Origin: Candidatus Zixiibacteriota bacterium
GTDB lineage: Bacteria > Zixibacteria > MSB-5A5 > JAABVY01
Length of the DNA: 26,337 bases
Direction of reading: 5' to 3'
Assembly: GCA_014730285.1 (NCBI GenBank)
Contig: WJIM01000409.1
Span: forward strand, 1-26,337
The notes under the pieces were generated by a model. The model saw nothing but the letters and a program-made list of their open reading frames with translations. It was not told the DNA's origin and did no database searches. The position numbers and the translations under genes are program-made. Positions within the stretch are counted from its first letter, which is position 1; the number at the start of each line of letters is the position of its first letter. This document shows, piece by piece, positions 7,388-17,005 of this stretch.

Positions 7388-9810
7388 TCCACCCTGACCC
7401 TTATATGCTCGCCGAGCTGCTTAAACTGCTCAACCCAATTCTGTGCATTTTTATCGCCCGTTTCGGCTTTATCCCGCACCTCGGGATAATAATTCCTGCC
7501 AATCGTGAAATAGCGCACCTGCGATTTCCAGAGATTATATTTAAGATCAAGAGATTCAAGCTTCTCCAGAAGAAGATTCATTGTCTGCAAAAGCTCAATT
7601 CCCTCAGGACTGCTTTTCCACTGAGAGGTCAGCTCATCGATTTTGGAACTGGTCAAATATCCCAGAGTATCCTTGTCGATTTCAAGCGGCCAGCGTCTGA
7701 GTTCCTCCACATTTCTTTCCAGCTCCTCTAAGTCAATTTTCTCGCTCTCGAGATTTTTGCGCATATCTCGGTTTAACACGAATTTCATCAGGATCGAGAA
7801 ATAGTCCGGAAGGGGCATATTCAAACCGGAAAGCGCCTGTATCACCGGATACTGATTTTCGTACAACTGCCGGAATGATGTATCGATATCTATTGCGCTT
7901 CGATCCAGAAGCTCTTTCATTATTGAACGCTGCTCATTCTTGAAAAGATGCCGCAGAGAGAAACTGTTGTTCTCGAAGTACTTGTCCGTATAATGCACAA
8001 CCTCAGAAATATCGCTCTGCATAAAGCTGCTGTGAATATCTTTCAGCATGGCATCGAACTGATTCTTTTCCATTCGAGACAGCGCACCGCCCATGATATT
8101 ATGTCCGCCCAGATGAAGCGCGGCGAAACTGATATCCTCCTCGTTCCAGGTGATATTGGAACGGATATGCACCGAGCCGATCTCCAGTCTTTGCCGTCCG
8201 ACCTCGGAACGGTCGAATATCTCACCCTTTACTCCATAGTTATAGATGCTGTCCTCATCCGAGAATTCCCGGAAAAGAGAACTTATACCGTAATGTGCGC
8301 CCACACGCAGCAGATCCAGTATACTCGGTTCAACATATTTCACGTAAATATCCGCGCCGTGCTTGTGCTCATCGAGATTGCTGGGCACCCGTTCCATCAA
8401 GCCCTTGAAAGCATCCTGAAGCTCAATGCCGCTGGCTTCTTTCGCAAGTTGCATTGCACGGGCCGCATACTCTATCACCTGCACCGTCTCAAGCCCCGAG
8501 ACCTCGTCAAAGAACCAGCCGCAACTGGTATACATCAGCATGGCATGCCTCTGCATCTCCATCAAGCGCAGAATTCTGACTTTATCTTCGTGAGAAAACT
8601 TTTTACGGGCATGATCTCCAAAAAACTTTTCCACATTATCATCTGATCTGTCCAGGATTACGCTAATGTAATCTTCTCTGGCCTGCCAGGGATCGTTCAA
8701 TAGCTTTGAACCGATAGCCTCGTATATTTCGATCAGATTATCCCTCAGCCAGTCCAGCGCTCCCCGTAAAGGTGCGCGCCACTTTTGATTCCAGCCGCCG
8801 TGCATGCCCGAGGAACATCCGCAGTCATTTCTCCAGCGTTCGATGCCGTGCACACAACTCCAGGAGGAATCCTCGATAATTTCGACCTCGTATTCGGGAG
8901 GATGTTTTTCCAGATACTCGCCGTAATTAGTTAGTTTTACCGGTGTTTCATTTTCGAGAAAGTACAAACAATATGCCAGCGCCATATCGCCATGAGTCTG
9001 GTGATGACCGTAAGTCTCGCCGTCGGTGGCTATATGCACAAGCTGCGGCTCAGCGCCGTTCTCCTCGAAGGCCGAGAGCAGACGATTGGCGAAGACTTCG
9101 CCATTGGAAAGAAGTCCTCCGAAAGCGATATCCTGTGAAATCGGCCCGTCATAAAAGAAAAGCGTAATCGATTTACCCGAGGGCAGATTACAAAGATAAG
9201 GCCGCCTGGGATCGACAGAGGAATCGGAAACATCATTCCACTCCCCATCGCCAATCTTTCTGATCTTCTTAGCCTGATGCGGCGCCAGAAGTGTGAACCT
9301 AATATCGTTATCCGCCATTTGCTCCAGCGATTCGATGTCCACTGCTGTCTCCGGCAGCCACATACCCTCAGGATCACGCCCGAAACGTTTCCTGAAATCC
9401 TCAATGCCCCAGATTATCTGTGTTCTCTTATCGCGATCATTGGAAAGCGGCATAATACTATGGTTATAGCACTGGGCCATCGCCGAACCATGCCCGGAAA
9501 ACCGCTCAATGCTATCCTTATCAGCCTGCAGAACTGCCTCGTAAATCTCAGGATCATACCATTTCAGCCAGGCCAGAAGAGTCGGACCGAAATTGAAGCT
9601 GATCCGCGAATAGTTATTGCTGATATCGATAATCCGCCGCTCGGCATCGAGAATATGCGAGGCGGTATTGGGCGCATAACATTCGGCGGTAATACGGCTG
9701 TTCCAGTCATGGTAGGGATAGGCCGAATCCTGAATTTCGATTGCTTCCAGCCAGGGATTCTCACGCGGAGGCTGGTAAAAATGCCCGTGTATGATTATAT
9801 GCTTTTCCAT
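7384..9810 (-). CDS. GH57 family alpha-glucan-active enzyme with long C-terminal region (DUF3536-like)
   Basis: An 808-residue cytoplasmic protein. The N-terminal third is a GH57 barrel: motif 1 is HGHFYQPPRENPW (residues 8-20), the predicted nucleophile is Glu154 in GMWLPETAVD, and the predicted acid/base is Asp263 in HIATDGETYGHH. The long C-terminal region matches GH57 proteins that carry a DUF3536 domain. GH57 contains amylases, amylopullulanases, branching enzymes and 4-alpha-glucanotransferases, and I cannot tell the specificity from motifs. Between treZ and treY, where other genomes often place a debranching enzyme, a role in debranching or trimming is plausible. I start at the ATG 9808-9810, which has a ribosome binding site (AGTAAGG) and follows the treZ stop by 1 base; a TTG 18 bases upstream is less likely. 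The 3' end overlaps treY by 4 bases. Confidence 0.88.
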   Translation of the reverse strand: MEKHIIIHGHFYQPPRENPWLEAIEIQDSAYPYHDWNSRITAECYAPNTASHILDAERRIIDISNNYSRISFNFGPTLLAWLKWYDPEIYEAVLQADKDSIERFSGHGSAMAQCYNHSIMPLSNDRDKRTQIIWGIEDFRKRFGRDPEGMWLPETAVDIESLEQMADNDIRFTLLAPHQAKKIRKIGDGEWNDVSDSSVDPRRPYLCNLPSGKSITLFFYDGPISQDIAFGGLLSNGEVFANRLLSAFEENGAEPQLVHIATDGETYGHHQTHGDMALAYCLYFLENETPVKLTNYGEYLEKHPPEYEVEIIEDSSWSCVHGIERWRNDCGCSSGMHGGWNQKWRAPLRGALDWLRDNLIEIYEAIGSKLLNDPWQAREDYISVILDRSDDNVEKFFGDHARKKFSHEDKVRILRLMEMQRHAMLMYTSCGWFFDEVSGLETVQVIEYAARAMQLAKEASGIELQDAFKGLMERVPSNLDEHKHGADIYVKYVEPSILDLLRVGAHYGISSLFREFSDEDSIYNYGVKGEIFDRSEVGRQRLEIGSVHIRSNITWNEEDISFAALHLGGHNIMGGALSRMEKNQFDAMLKDIHSSFMQSDISEVVHYTDKYFENNSFSLRHLFKNEQRSIMKELLDRSAIDIDTSFRQLYENQYPVIQALSGLNMPLPDYFSILMKFVLNRDMRKNLESEKIDLEELERNVEELRRWPLEIDKDTLGYLTSSKIDELTSQWKSSPEGIELLQTMNLLLEKLESLDLKYNLWKSQVRYFTIGRNYYPEVRDKAETGDKNAQNWVEQFKQLGEHIRVRVE

Positions 9811-9811
9811 T

Positions 9812-11638
9812 TTATGCCTTACTCTCAAAGATCAAAAACTGGTGTGCTCCAAGCTTAATCTCATTTCCCGCATCCGGATTCTTCGGCACTGAACTTCCCT
9901 CGCCATTCCACCTCTCATCATAGGAGTCGACCAGCAGATTCAAACCCCCGGCTTTATCCGGAATACTTAGGCTGTTTGTATTATCGGAAATGTTGGCCGC
10001 CGTAAACACAGCCTGTTTGGGAGATCTTCTTATCATGCAAACTACAGGCAAATCTTTTTCGCGCCAGACCTCGCAAGAGGTCTTCTCCAGATGGGCCAGC
10101 GAGGGATTTTCCTTTCGAAGGCCGATAAGCGTTTTATAGTAATCCTGCATGGCCTTATGTTTGTCCTTTTCAGCCTTGCTGAAATCAGGCATCGACTTTT
10201 TAAATGTCTCATCGCTTTGCGGATCGGGAGGCTCTTTTTCCCAGCCGAACGCCTTGAATTCACGCTTGCGTCCTTCACGAACTGCGTTGATCAGATCTTT
10301 GTCGCCATGGCTGACAAAATACAAAAACGGATTGTCCTCGGCGTATTCCTCGCCCATGAACAAAAGCGGTACATAGGGCGAGGTAAGCATCACTCCGGCA
10401 GCCAGCTTCAAGGCCTCGAATGATACCAGCGAGGAAAGCCTCTCCCCCATCATGCGGTTGCCGACCTGGTCATGATTCTGGATAAATACGGTGAACTGCT
10501 CGGCAGGCATGCTCACAGACGAACTTCCGTGCATACGCCTGCGGTAAACAGAATAATCCCAGGAATACACGAATCCCTCCCGGAGTGCTTTCAGCAGATG
10601 ATCTATTTTGCCGAAATCGGCATAATAGCCTTTATCCTCGCCGGTCAGGAGGGTATGCATACAATGATGGAAATCATCCGACCACTGACCGTCCATACCA
10701 TAACCGCCCTCGGCCCAGGGCTGAATAACTCTTATATCATTGAGGTCGCTTTCAGCAATCAGGTAATGTCTGCGGCCCTGTTTGCGGCAGAAGCCGTCGA
10801 CCTCCTCCGCCATCTCCTTTAAAATATGCTTTGCTCCCATGTCGAAGATACCGTGGATGGCATCCAGACGCAGAGCATCGATATGAAAATGCTCGAACCA
10901 GTAGAGCGCGTTTTGTATAACGAAATTTCTGACGCCGTCACTGAAGGCGTCATCGAAATTAACAGCCGCCCCCCAGGGAGTATGATACTTCTCCGTGAAA
11001 TAGGGACAGTACTGCGAGATATAATTTCCTTCAGGCCCGAGATGATTGTAAACAACATCCAGGCATACGGCAATATCACGCTTATGGCATTCATTCACCA
11101 GATACTTCAACCCCTCCGGGCCGCCGTAGCTGTTCTGTACGGCATACAGATAGGCGCCGTCATATCCCCAGTTGCGAGATCCGGGAAACTGCGCCACCGG
11201 CATAATTTCTATCGTATTCACACCCAGGTCAATCAGATAATCAAGACGTTTGCAGGCCTCGTCAAATGTCCCTTCCGATGTAAATGTACCGATATGCGTC
11301 TCATAGAAGATCATTTCTTCCAGCGGAAGACCTTTCCAGCCCTTATCATCCCATTTGAATTTCCCATGATCTACAACTTGTGAGGGTTCATGAACGCCGT
11401 CGGGCTGATAGAAGGATGCGGGGTCCGGTTTATCGTGCTCATCATTGATACGATAAACATATCTCGAACCCGGTTCGAGATCATCTGCCTCCGCATGCCA
11501 GCAGCCCCTCTCTATCTTCTTCATGGGGACTATCTGTTCATTTGGAGAAAGTATTTTCAGATCAAGACGATCCAGATGAGGCGCCCATAATGTAAACTCG
11601 CACTTATTAACGCCTTTGTAATATGCGCCGATCTTCAT
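9812..11638 (-). CDS. treZ: Malto-oligosyltrehalose trehalohydrolase (GH13_10)
   Basis: A 608-residue enzyme that cleaves the alpha-1,4 bond next to the trehalosyl unit of maltooligosyltrehalose and releases trehalose. A short N-terminal CBM48/isoamylase-N-like domain (about residues 1-95) precedes the GH13 barrel, which starts at FYETHIGTFTSEGTF. Expected catalytic residues are Asp259 in LRLDAIHGIFD, Glu296 in YLIAESDLND and Asp390 in IQNHDQVGNR. The WGYDGAYLYAVQNSYGGP stretch and the DAIH motif separate TreZ from debranching enzymes such as GlgX. The length is normal. A ribosome binding site (AAGGGAG) precedes the ATG. It lies 55 bases after glgB, a gap with no convincing terminator. Confidence 0.96.
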   Translation of the reverse strand: MKIGAYYKGVNKCEFTLWAPHLDRLDLKILSPNEQIVPMKKIERGCWHAEADDLEPGSRYVYRINDEHDKPDPASFYQPDGVHEPSQVVDHGKFKWDDKGWKGLPLEEMIFYETHIGTFTSEGTFDEACKRLDYLIDLGVNTIEIMPVAQFPGSRNWGYDGAYLYAVQNSYGGPEGLKYLVNECHKRDIAVCLDVVYNHLGPEGNYISQYCPYFTEKYHTPWGAAVNFDDAFSDGVRNFVIQNALYWFEHFHIDALRLDAIHGIFDMGAKHILKEMAEEVDGFCRKQGRRHYLIAESDLNDIRVIQPWAEGGYGMDGQWSDDFHHCMHTLLTGEDKGYYADFGKIDHLLKALREGFVYSWDYSVYRRRMHGSSSVSMPAEQFTVFIQNHDQVGNRMMGERLSSLVSFEALKLAAGVMLTSPYVPLLFMGEEYAEDNPFLYFVSHGDKDLINAVREGRKREFKAFGWEKEPPDPQSDETFKKSMPDFSKAEKDKHKAMQDYYKTLIGLRKENPSLAHLEKTSCEVWREKDLPVVCMIRRSPKQAVFTAANISDNTNSLSIPDKAGGLNLLVDSYDERWNGEGSSVPKNPDAGNEIKLGAHQFLIFESKA

Positions 11639-11693
11639 CCCTGAAATCTCCCTTTTGGTAATTCCGTAGCCCTTACCGGATCAAATTGCCTTT

Positions 11694-13634
11694 TTATTCA
11701 AGTTCCTTCTTAAATACTACCACGCTCAAAGGTGGAAGGTTTACAGAAATCGAATCGTATTGGCCGTGATTTGCAACCGGCAGAGTATTCACGCCGCCGT
11801 AATTGCCCTGGCCGCTTCCGCCGTAAATCTCCGCGTCACTATTTAAGACCTCTTCCCAGTAACCGCTTTCGGGCACCCCTATCTTGTAGTGATCCCGCGG
11901 CACCGGCGTAAGATTGCAAACCACAATAATAGATTCTTTTGCGGTTTTGCCAAGCCTCATATACGATATTACACTCTGCTGCCAGTCGCCGAAATCGATC
12001 CACTGAAAACCCTCGTTCTCGAAATCGCGCTCATAAAGAGCCGGATTGTTTTTGTAAAAATTATTAAGGTCGCGAATCCAGTTCTGCATGCCTTTGTGAA
12101 ATGGAAATTCGGTTAAATGCCAGTCCAGGCTGGTATCATGATTCCATTCTTTCCATTGCCCGAACTCTCCGCCCATAAAAAGCAGCTTCTTGCCCGGATG
12201 CGTGAACATATAACCGAAAAGTGCACGCAAATTGGCGAACTTCTGCCAGTCATCCCCGGGCATCTTGTTCAAAAGCGAACCCTTGCCATGCACGACCTCG
12301 TCATGCGACAACGGAAGCACGAAATTCTCGAAGAACGAGTACCAGATACTGAAAGATAACTGGCTGTGATGGAATTTCCTGTGAACCGGCTCTTTGGCAT
12401 AATAATCCAGGGTGTCATGCATCCAGCCCATATTCCATTTCATGCCGAAGCCGAGGCCTCCCAGATAATTGGGACGAGATACCATCGGCCAGGCTGTCGA
12501 TTCCTCGGCATAGGTCTGCACATCCGGATACTCCTTGTAAACCATCTCGTTAAACTGCCTCAGAAAATTTATAGCTTCGATATTCTCGCGGCCGCCGTGT
12601 TCATTGGGAATCCATTCCCCCTCCTTACGGGAGTAATCCAGATACAGCATCGATGCCACCGCATCCACCCTGAATCCGTCAATGTGATACTGATCCAGCC
12701 AGAACATGGCGCTGGCCAGGAGGAAATTCCTGACCTCATTGCGGCCGTAGTTGTAAATATAACTTTGCCAGTCTGGATGGAATCCCTTGCGCGGGTCCTC
12801 ATGCTCGAACAGATGAGTACCATCGAAGTATACCAGACCGTGATTATCCGACGGAAAATGCGAGGGCACCCAGTCCAGGATCACGCCGATTCCCTGACTG
12901 TGCAAGTAATCCACAAAGTACATAAAGTCCTGAGGACTGCCAAAACGGCTGGTGGGCGAAAAATAGCCGGCTGTCTGATAACCCCAGGAGCCGTAGAAGG
13001 GATGTTCCATAATCGGCAGAAGCTCAACATGAGTGAAACCCATTTCATTAATATAATCCGCCAGCTCATGTGCGATTTCACGGTAGTTCAAATACCGATT
13101 ATCCTCTTCCGGCTTGCGCCGCCATGATCCCAGATGCAGCTCGTATATCGAAATCGGGCCTTCCAGCTTGTTTCTCTCGCCCCGCGTACTCATCCACTCA
13201 TCATCATTCCACTCGTATTCCAAATCCCAGATCTGCGAGGCGGTTTTAGGGGAAAGCTCCCATGAGATGGCAAACGGATCGCCCTTATCAACTTCATAAT
13301 TATTGAAGCTCGATTTTATATGGTATTTATAAAGCTGTCCCTTCTTTGCGTCCGGGACAAAGCCCTCCCAAATACCGGAGCCGTCCCATCTGATCGCCAA
13401 CGGATGCGAGGATCGATCCCATTCGTTGAAATCGCCCATCACACTTACTTCCTTGGCATTGGGCGCAAAGACCGAGAATAAGGTCCCCGCCTGACCGTCA
13501 ACTTCCATCCGATGCGCCCCCAGCTTCTGATAAACTCTATAATGATTCCCCTGCCTGAAAAGATAAACATCGTATTCACTCAAAAGGCTGGGTCCGTGAA
13601 TAACTTTCGATTTTTCATCTACACGTTCAGCCAT
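11694..13634 (-). CDS. glgB: 1,4-alpha-glucan branching enzyme (GH13_9)
   Basis: A 646-residue glycogen branching enzyme that forms alpha-1,6 branch points. An N-terminal CBM48 domain (about residues 25-125, FSVFAPNAKEVSVMGDFNEW) is followed by the catalytic barrel. Catalytic residues are Asp324 in GFRVDAVASMLYLDYSR, Glu377 in TYAEESTAWP and Asp445 in LPLSHDEVVHGK. The C-terminal beta domain ends with LPPLSVVVFKKE. The length fits the form without the extra first N-terminal module. A ribosome binding site (GAGGAG) precedes the start, 29 bases after the treS-maltokinase stop. In GlgE pathways this enzyme branches the linear glucan that GlgE makes. Confidence 0.97.
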   Translation of the reverse strand: MAERVDEKSKVIHGPSLLSEYDVYLFRQGNHYRVYQKLGAHRMEVDGQAGTLFSVFAPNAKEVSVMGDFNEWDRSSHPLAIRWDGSGIWEGFVPDAKKGQLYKYHIKSSFNNYEVDKGDPFAISWELSPKTASQIWDLEYEWNDDEWMSTRGERNKLEGPISIYELHLGSWRRKPEEDNRYLNYREIAHELADYINEMGFTHVELLPIMEHPFYGSWGYQTAGYFSPTSRFGSPQDFMYFVDYLHSQGIGVILDWVPSHFPSDNHGLVYFDGTHLFEHEDPRKGFHPDWQSYIYNYGRNEVRNFLLASAMFWLDQYHIDGFRVDAVASMLYLDYSRKEGEWIPNEHGGRENIEAINFLRQFNEMVYKEYPDVQTYAEESTAWPMVSRPNYLGGLGFGMKWNMGWMHDTLDYYAKEPVHRKFHHSQLSFSIWYSFFENFVLPLSHDEVVHGKGSLLNKMPGDDWQKFANLRALFGYMFTHPGKKLLFMGGEFGQWKEWNHDTSLDWHLTEFPFHKGMQNWIRDLNNFYKNNPALYERDFENEGFQWIDFGDWQQSVISYMRLGKTAKESIIVVCNLTPVPRDHYKIGVPESGYWEEVLNSDAEIYGGSGQGNYGGVNTLPVANHGQYDSISVNLPPLSVVVFKKELE

Positions 13635-13663
13635 AATTATGCTCCTCGTCCTGTATTTTCACT

Positions 13664-16600
13664 TCAACTTACCAGAAGATACTCTATACCGCGAATCGGA
13701 ATCGTTATCCAGTCCGGCCTGTGGTTAAGCTCATAGCCGAGCTCATAGATACCTTTCTCGAGCAGGAACGTCTGCAATAGAGTTTCCAACTCGCCGTTTT
13801 CTTTCGGGATAATATCCGATTCACTCACTGTATCCATATAGGCTCCAAAGAACACCCCGGAGACATAAAGATACCAGGGCTCGATCCATGACTCAAGCAG
13901 ATTCATCTGCTCCGCATGCAATTTGGGCCTGGTCATGAAATATGAGTAGGCCGCATAATGGATCGAACGAATCATCCCGGCAATATCCTTTAAGGGCGAG
14001 TGCTTTATTCTGCGCTCACTAATAACCCGGGCCGGCTCACCCTCGAAATCAAGTATCACAAAATCTTTACCGGTATTGAGTACCTGACCCAGGTGATAAT
14101 CCCCGTGTATACGGGTTCGCTGGGCCGACATTTTCTTACGAAGGATTCGCTTCATGCGTTTCAAAATCTCATCTTCCGACTTTCGTATCATCTCCGCCTG
14201 ACCGCGAAAATCCTCCGGTATACTTTTCATATTCTTATCCAAAAGCTTCAAAGTCCGTCTCACCAGGCTCTGCATCGACTGATACAAAGCTCTCTGATAA
14301 AGAGTCGAAAAGCTCTCCGGCCTGAAATCCTTGTTGTCACGATCTCCAATCAGCGCCAGATGCATCTCGCCGGTACGCTTACCGAGCACAGACATCATCT
14401 CAAGGAAAAGCCCGCCAACCAGGTCATGAATAATATGCGGTATTTCAGCTTCATTAACCTCCGTAAACGACGGATATTCCTCCATAACCTCATAGGCCGG
14501 TTTTCCCTTACCCAAAGCCCGTTCGAAATATTTGGAGACAACATCAAGAGTGTAACTCCAGGCATCCCCGGCATTTTCGATAAACTCCTGGGCCGTGGCT
14601 ATGATATAATTATCGCCATTTCTGTCTATATATTCAATCGATCCGGCATAAGACGGGATATTCTCGAACTTAGCCTTCTCCGTCAAATAGCGCGTTATCT
14701 CGTAATCGGGATTCATCCCCTCCTGCATATGACGGTAAAGCTTGAGCACAATTTTATCATCGTATACTATGGACGTATTACTCTGTTCCGCCTTCATCGG
14801 CCAGGATTCGATATCCGATATCGCCCCGCCCACGAGCTTTCTGAGCTTTCTCCCCGGCCTGCCGGTAAAATCCGAAATTCTGCCCTTGATCTTTCTTCGT
14901 CTCAGAATCGAGGTTAAAAGCGACGTGTGAAAGCTTTCGTCATATACTGCGTCATATACAATACCCTCTTCACCCTCTGCCCGTAAACGCACTATCAGAC
15001 TTTGAGGATAATCCTCAACAATCTCCTCAGCTTTCTTTTCAGGCGCAAATGACAAGGGCAGTACAAAAAGGTCATTGCTGCTGTCAGTATAAGTTGCTCT
15101 GATGATCAGGATCACAGAGGATTCCGGAGTCAGGGCGGTAAAGGCCTCCTCCTCGATCTTCACCTTTCTTATATTCTTCGTTTTGGCCCCGAACCAGCGC
15201 GATTTCCTTACATATTTCGGGAGAACTGCTTTCTCGAATTTTTCTCTTTGACGTCCCCTGATAAGATTCAGCCAGTCACCCCTCACACTCAGAACCAGAT
15301 CCTCGTCAAATTCCACATCCTCTGCAAATTCGGATTCCGGATGAAGATTAAACCAGTAATGATTATGCGGTCCCAGTGTGAGTACATACTCATCGCCTTT
15401 GATCTGAGGGAAAAGATTCTGGCTGAAGGATTCCTCGGGTATACAGCCCTCATATTCGGAAAGGTCCAGATTGACCACCTGAGCAAAGCGCGACAAATTC
15501 ACGATAACCAGAATAGTCTCATCCTCATACTTCCTGGCAAAGGACAGCACCTTAGGATTATCCGAGGAGATAAGTTCAAAGCTGCCCCGGCTGAAGGCCT
15601 TGTGCTGTTTGCGCATGGCAATAACCCGCCGCATCCACCATAAAAGCGATGACAGGTTGCGCTCCTGATTCTCGACATTCAGGGTCTCGTAGTGATGCTC
15701 GGGATCGATTATCACGGGCAGAAAGAGCTTCTGCGGATTGGCCTTGGAAAAACCGGCGTTCCTGTCCGGGCTCCACTGCATCGGTGTACGTACACCGTTA
15801 CGGTCACCCAGATAATAATTATCCCCCATCGAAATCTCGTCACCGTAATAGATAACCGGAGTGCCCGGCAGTGACAGCAGGAGAATGTTCATCAACTCGA
15901 TTCGTCTGCGGTTGTTGCTTAGAAGCGGCGCCAGACGTCGTCTAATTCCCAGATTAATTTTGGTGCGCGGATCACGGGCATATACACGGTACATATAGTC
16001 CCGTTCTTCATCGGTAACCATTTCAAGAGTGAGTTCGTCATGATTCCTCAGGAACATTGCCCACTGGCAGTTCTCGGGGATTTCGGGCGTCTCCCGCAGG
16101 ATATCAGTGATCGGGAAGCTGTCCTCCATCTGAATTGCCATAAACATGCGCGGCATAACAGGGAAATGGAAGGCCATGTTGCATTCATCCCCCTCGCCAA
16201 AATATGCGGCCGCATCCTCCGGCCATTGATTGGCCTCGGCCAGAAGCATTTTATCCTCGAACCTGCTATCTACATGCTCGCGCAGCTCTTTTAAAAACTG
16301 ATGTGTCTCAGGCAGGTTCTCGCAGTTGGTATCTTCACGCTCGTAAAGATAGGGAACTGCGTCCAGACGTACACCGTCCACACCCATCTTGAGCCAGTAA
16401 TCGATCACACGAAACATCTCTTTTTTGACCTTGGGATTGTCGAAATTCAAATCCGGCTGATGTGAATAAAACCTATGCCAGTAATAAGCTTCGGCGTCAG
16501 AATCCCAGGACCAGTTGGAGGATTCGAAATCCTGAAATATTATGCGCGCATCCTTGTACTTGTCGGGATTATCATTCCAGACATACATATCCCGCGTTTT

Positions 16601-16993
16601 GGTACCCGGCTTTGCCCGGCGTGCACCCTGAAACCATTTGTGATCGCTGGAAGTATGATTCAGTACCAGCTCGGTAATAACACGGATACCGCGGGTATGA
16701 GCCTCGCGCAGGAACTCCCTGAAATCCTTCAATGTGCCGTAGTCGGGATTGACATTGAAATAATCGGCGATATCATAGCCGTCGTCCTTCTGGGGCGAGG
16801 GATAAAAGGGCAGTATCCACAAAGCGGTCACTCCCAGGTTCTCGAGGTAGCCCAGCTTGCTTGTAAGCCCCTTAAAATCACCGATCCCGTCACCGTTGCT
16901 GTCGGCAAACGACTTGACATGAAGCTGATAGATTACAGCATCTTTGTACCAAAGAGGATCTTTCTCCAGATTGGATTCTTTTTTCTTAGGCAA
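13664..16993 (-). CDS. treS: Trehalose synthase (GH13_16) fused to maltokinase
   Basis: A 1109-residue bifunctional protein. Residues 1-560 are TreS, which interconverts trehalose and maltose: Asp211 in VRLDAVPYLYEREDTNCENL (nucleophile), Glu253 in LLAEANQWPED (acid/base) and Asp319 in FLRNHDELTLEM. Residues 590-1109 are a maltokinase (Mak/Pep2): LPKYVRKSRWFGAK, a lysine in IVLKLYRH (Lys751), the catalytic loop RIHGDYHLGQVL (Asp965) and the metal site VILDFEGEPAR (Asp982). Together they convert trehalose to maltose 1-phosphate, the GlgE donor. TreS-Pep2 fusions are known in several phyla. The start codon appears to be TTG (16991-16993). Its ribosome binding site AGGAG overlaps the glgE TAG stop, and no in-frame ATG lies nearby, so translation is probably coupled to glgE. 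Confidence 0.95.
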   Translation of the reverse strand: MPKKKESNLEKDPLWYKDAVIYQLHVKSFADSNGDGIGDFKGLTSKLGYLENLGVTALWILPFYPSPQKDDGYDIADYFNVNPDYGTLKDFREFLREAHTRGIRVITELVLNHTSSDHKWFQGARRAKPGTKTRDMYVWNDNPDKYKDARIIFQDFESSNWSWDSDAEAYYWHRFYSHQPDLNFDNPKVKKEMFRVIDYWLKMGVDGVRLDAVPYLYEREDTNCENLPETHQFLKELREHVDSRFEDKMLLAEANQWPEDAAAYFGEGDECNMAFHFPVMPRMFMAIQMEDSFPITDILRETPEIPENCQWAMFLRNHDELTLEMVTDEERDYMYRVYARDPRTKINLGIRRRLAPLLSNNRRRIELMNILLLSLPGTPVIYYGDEISMGDNYYLGDRNGVRTPMQWSPDRNAGFSKANPQKLFLPVIIDPEHHYETLNVENQERNLSSLLWWMRRVIAMRKQHKAFSRGSFELISSDNPKVLSFARKYEDETILVIVNLSRFAQVVNLDLSEYEGCIPEESFSQNLFPQIKGDEYVLTLGPHNHYWFNLHPESEFAEDVEFDEDLVLSVRGDWLNLIRGRQREKFEKAVLPKYVRKSRWFGAKTKNIRKVKIEEEAFTALTPESSVILIIRATYTDSSNDLFVLPLSFAPEKKAEEIVEDYPQSLIVRLRAEGEEGIVYDAVYDESFHTSLLTSILRRRKIKGRISDFTGRPGRKLRKLVGGAISDIESWPMKAEQSNTSIVYDDKIVLKLYRHMQEGMNPDYEITRYLTEKAKFENIPSYAGSIEYIDRNGDNYIIATAQEFIENAGDAWSYTLDVVSKYFERALGKGKPAYEVMEEYPSFTEVNEAEIPHIIHDLVGGLFLEMMSVLGKRTGEMHLALIGDRDNKDFRPESFSTLYQRALYQSMQSLVRRTLKLLDKNMKSIPEDFRGQAEMIRKSEDEILKRMKRILRKKMSAQRTRIHGDYHLGQVLNTGKDFVILDFEGEPARVISERRIKHSPLKDIAGMIRSIHYAAYSYFMTRPKLHAEQMNLLESWIEPWYLYVSGVFFGAYMDTVSESDIIPKENGELETLLQTFLLEKGIYELGYELNHRPDWITIPIRGIEYLLVS

Positions 16994-17005
16994 AGTGATT
17001 TTCTC

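Noticed and set aside
9811..9828. TTG start for the GH57 protein at 9828
   Set aside because: The ATG at 9808-9810 has a better ribosome binding site and fits the GH57 N-terminus, which begins directly with the first beta strand.
14000..14917. Plus-strand open frame of 305 codons opposite the maltokinase domain
   Set aside because: Its composition is that of an antisense shadow and the opposite strand is clearly coding.
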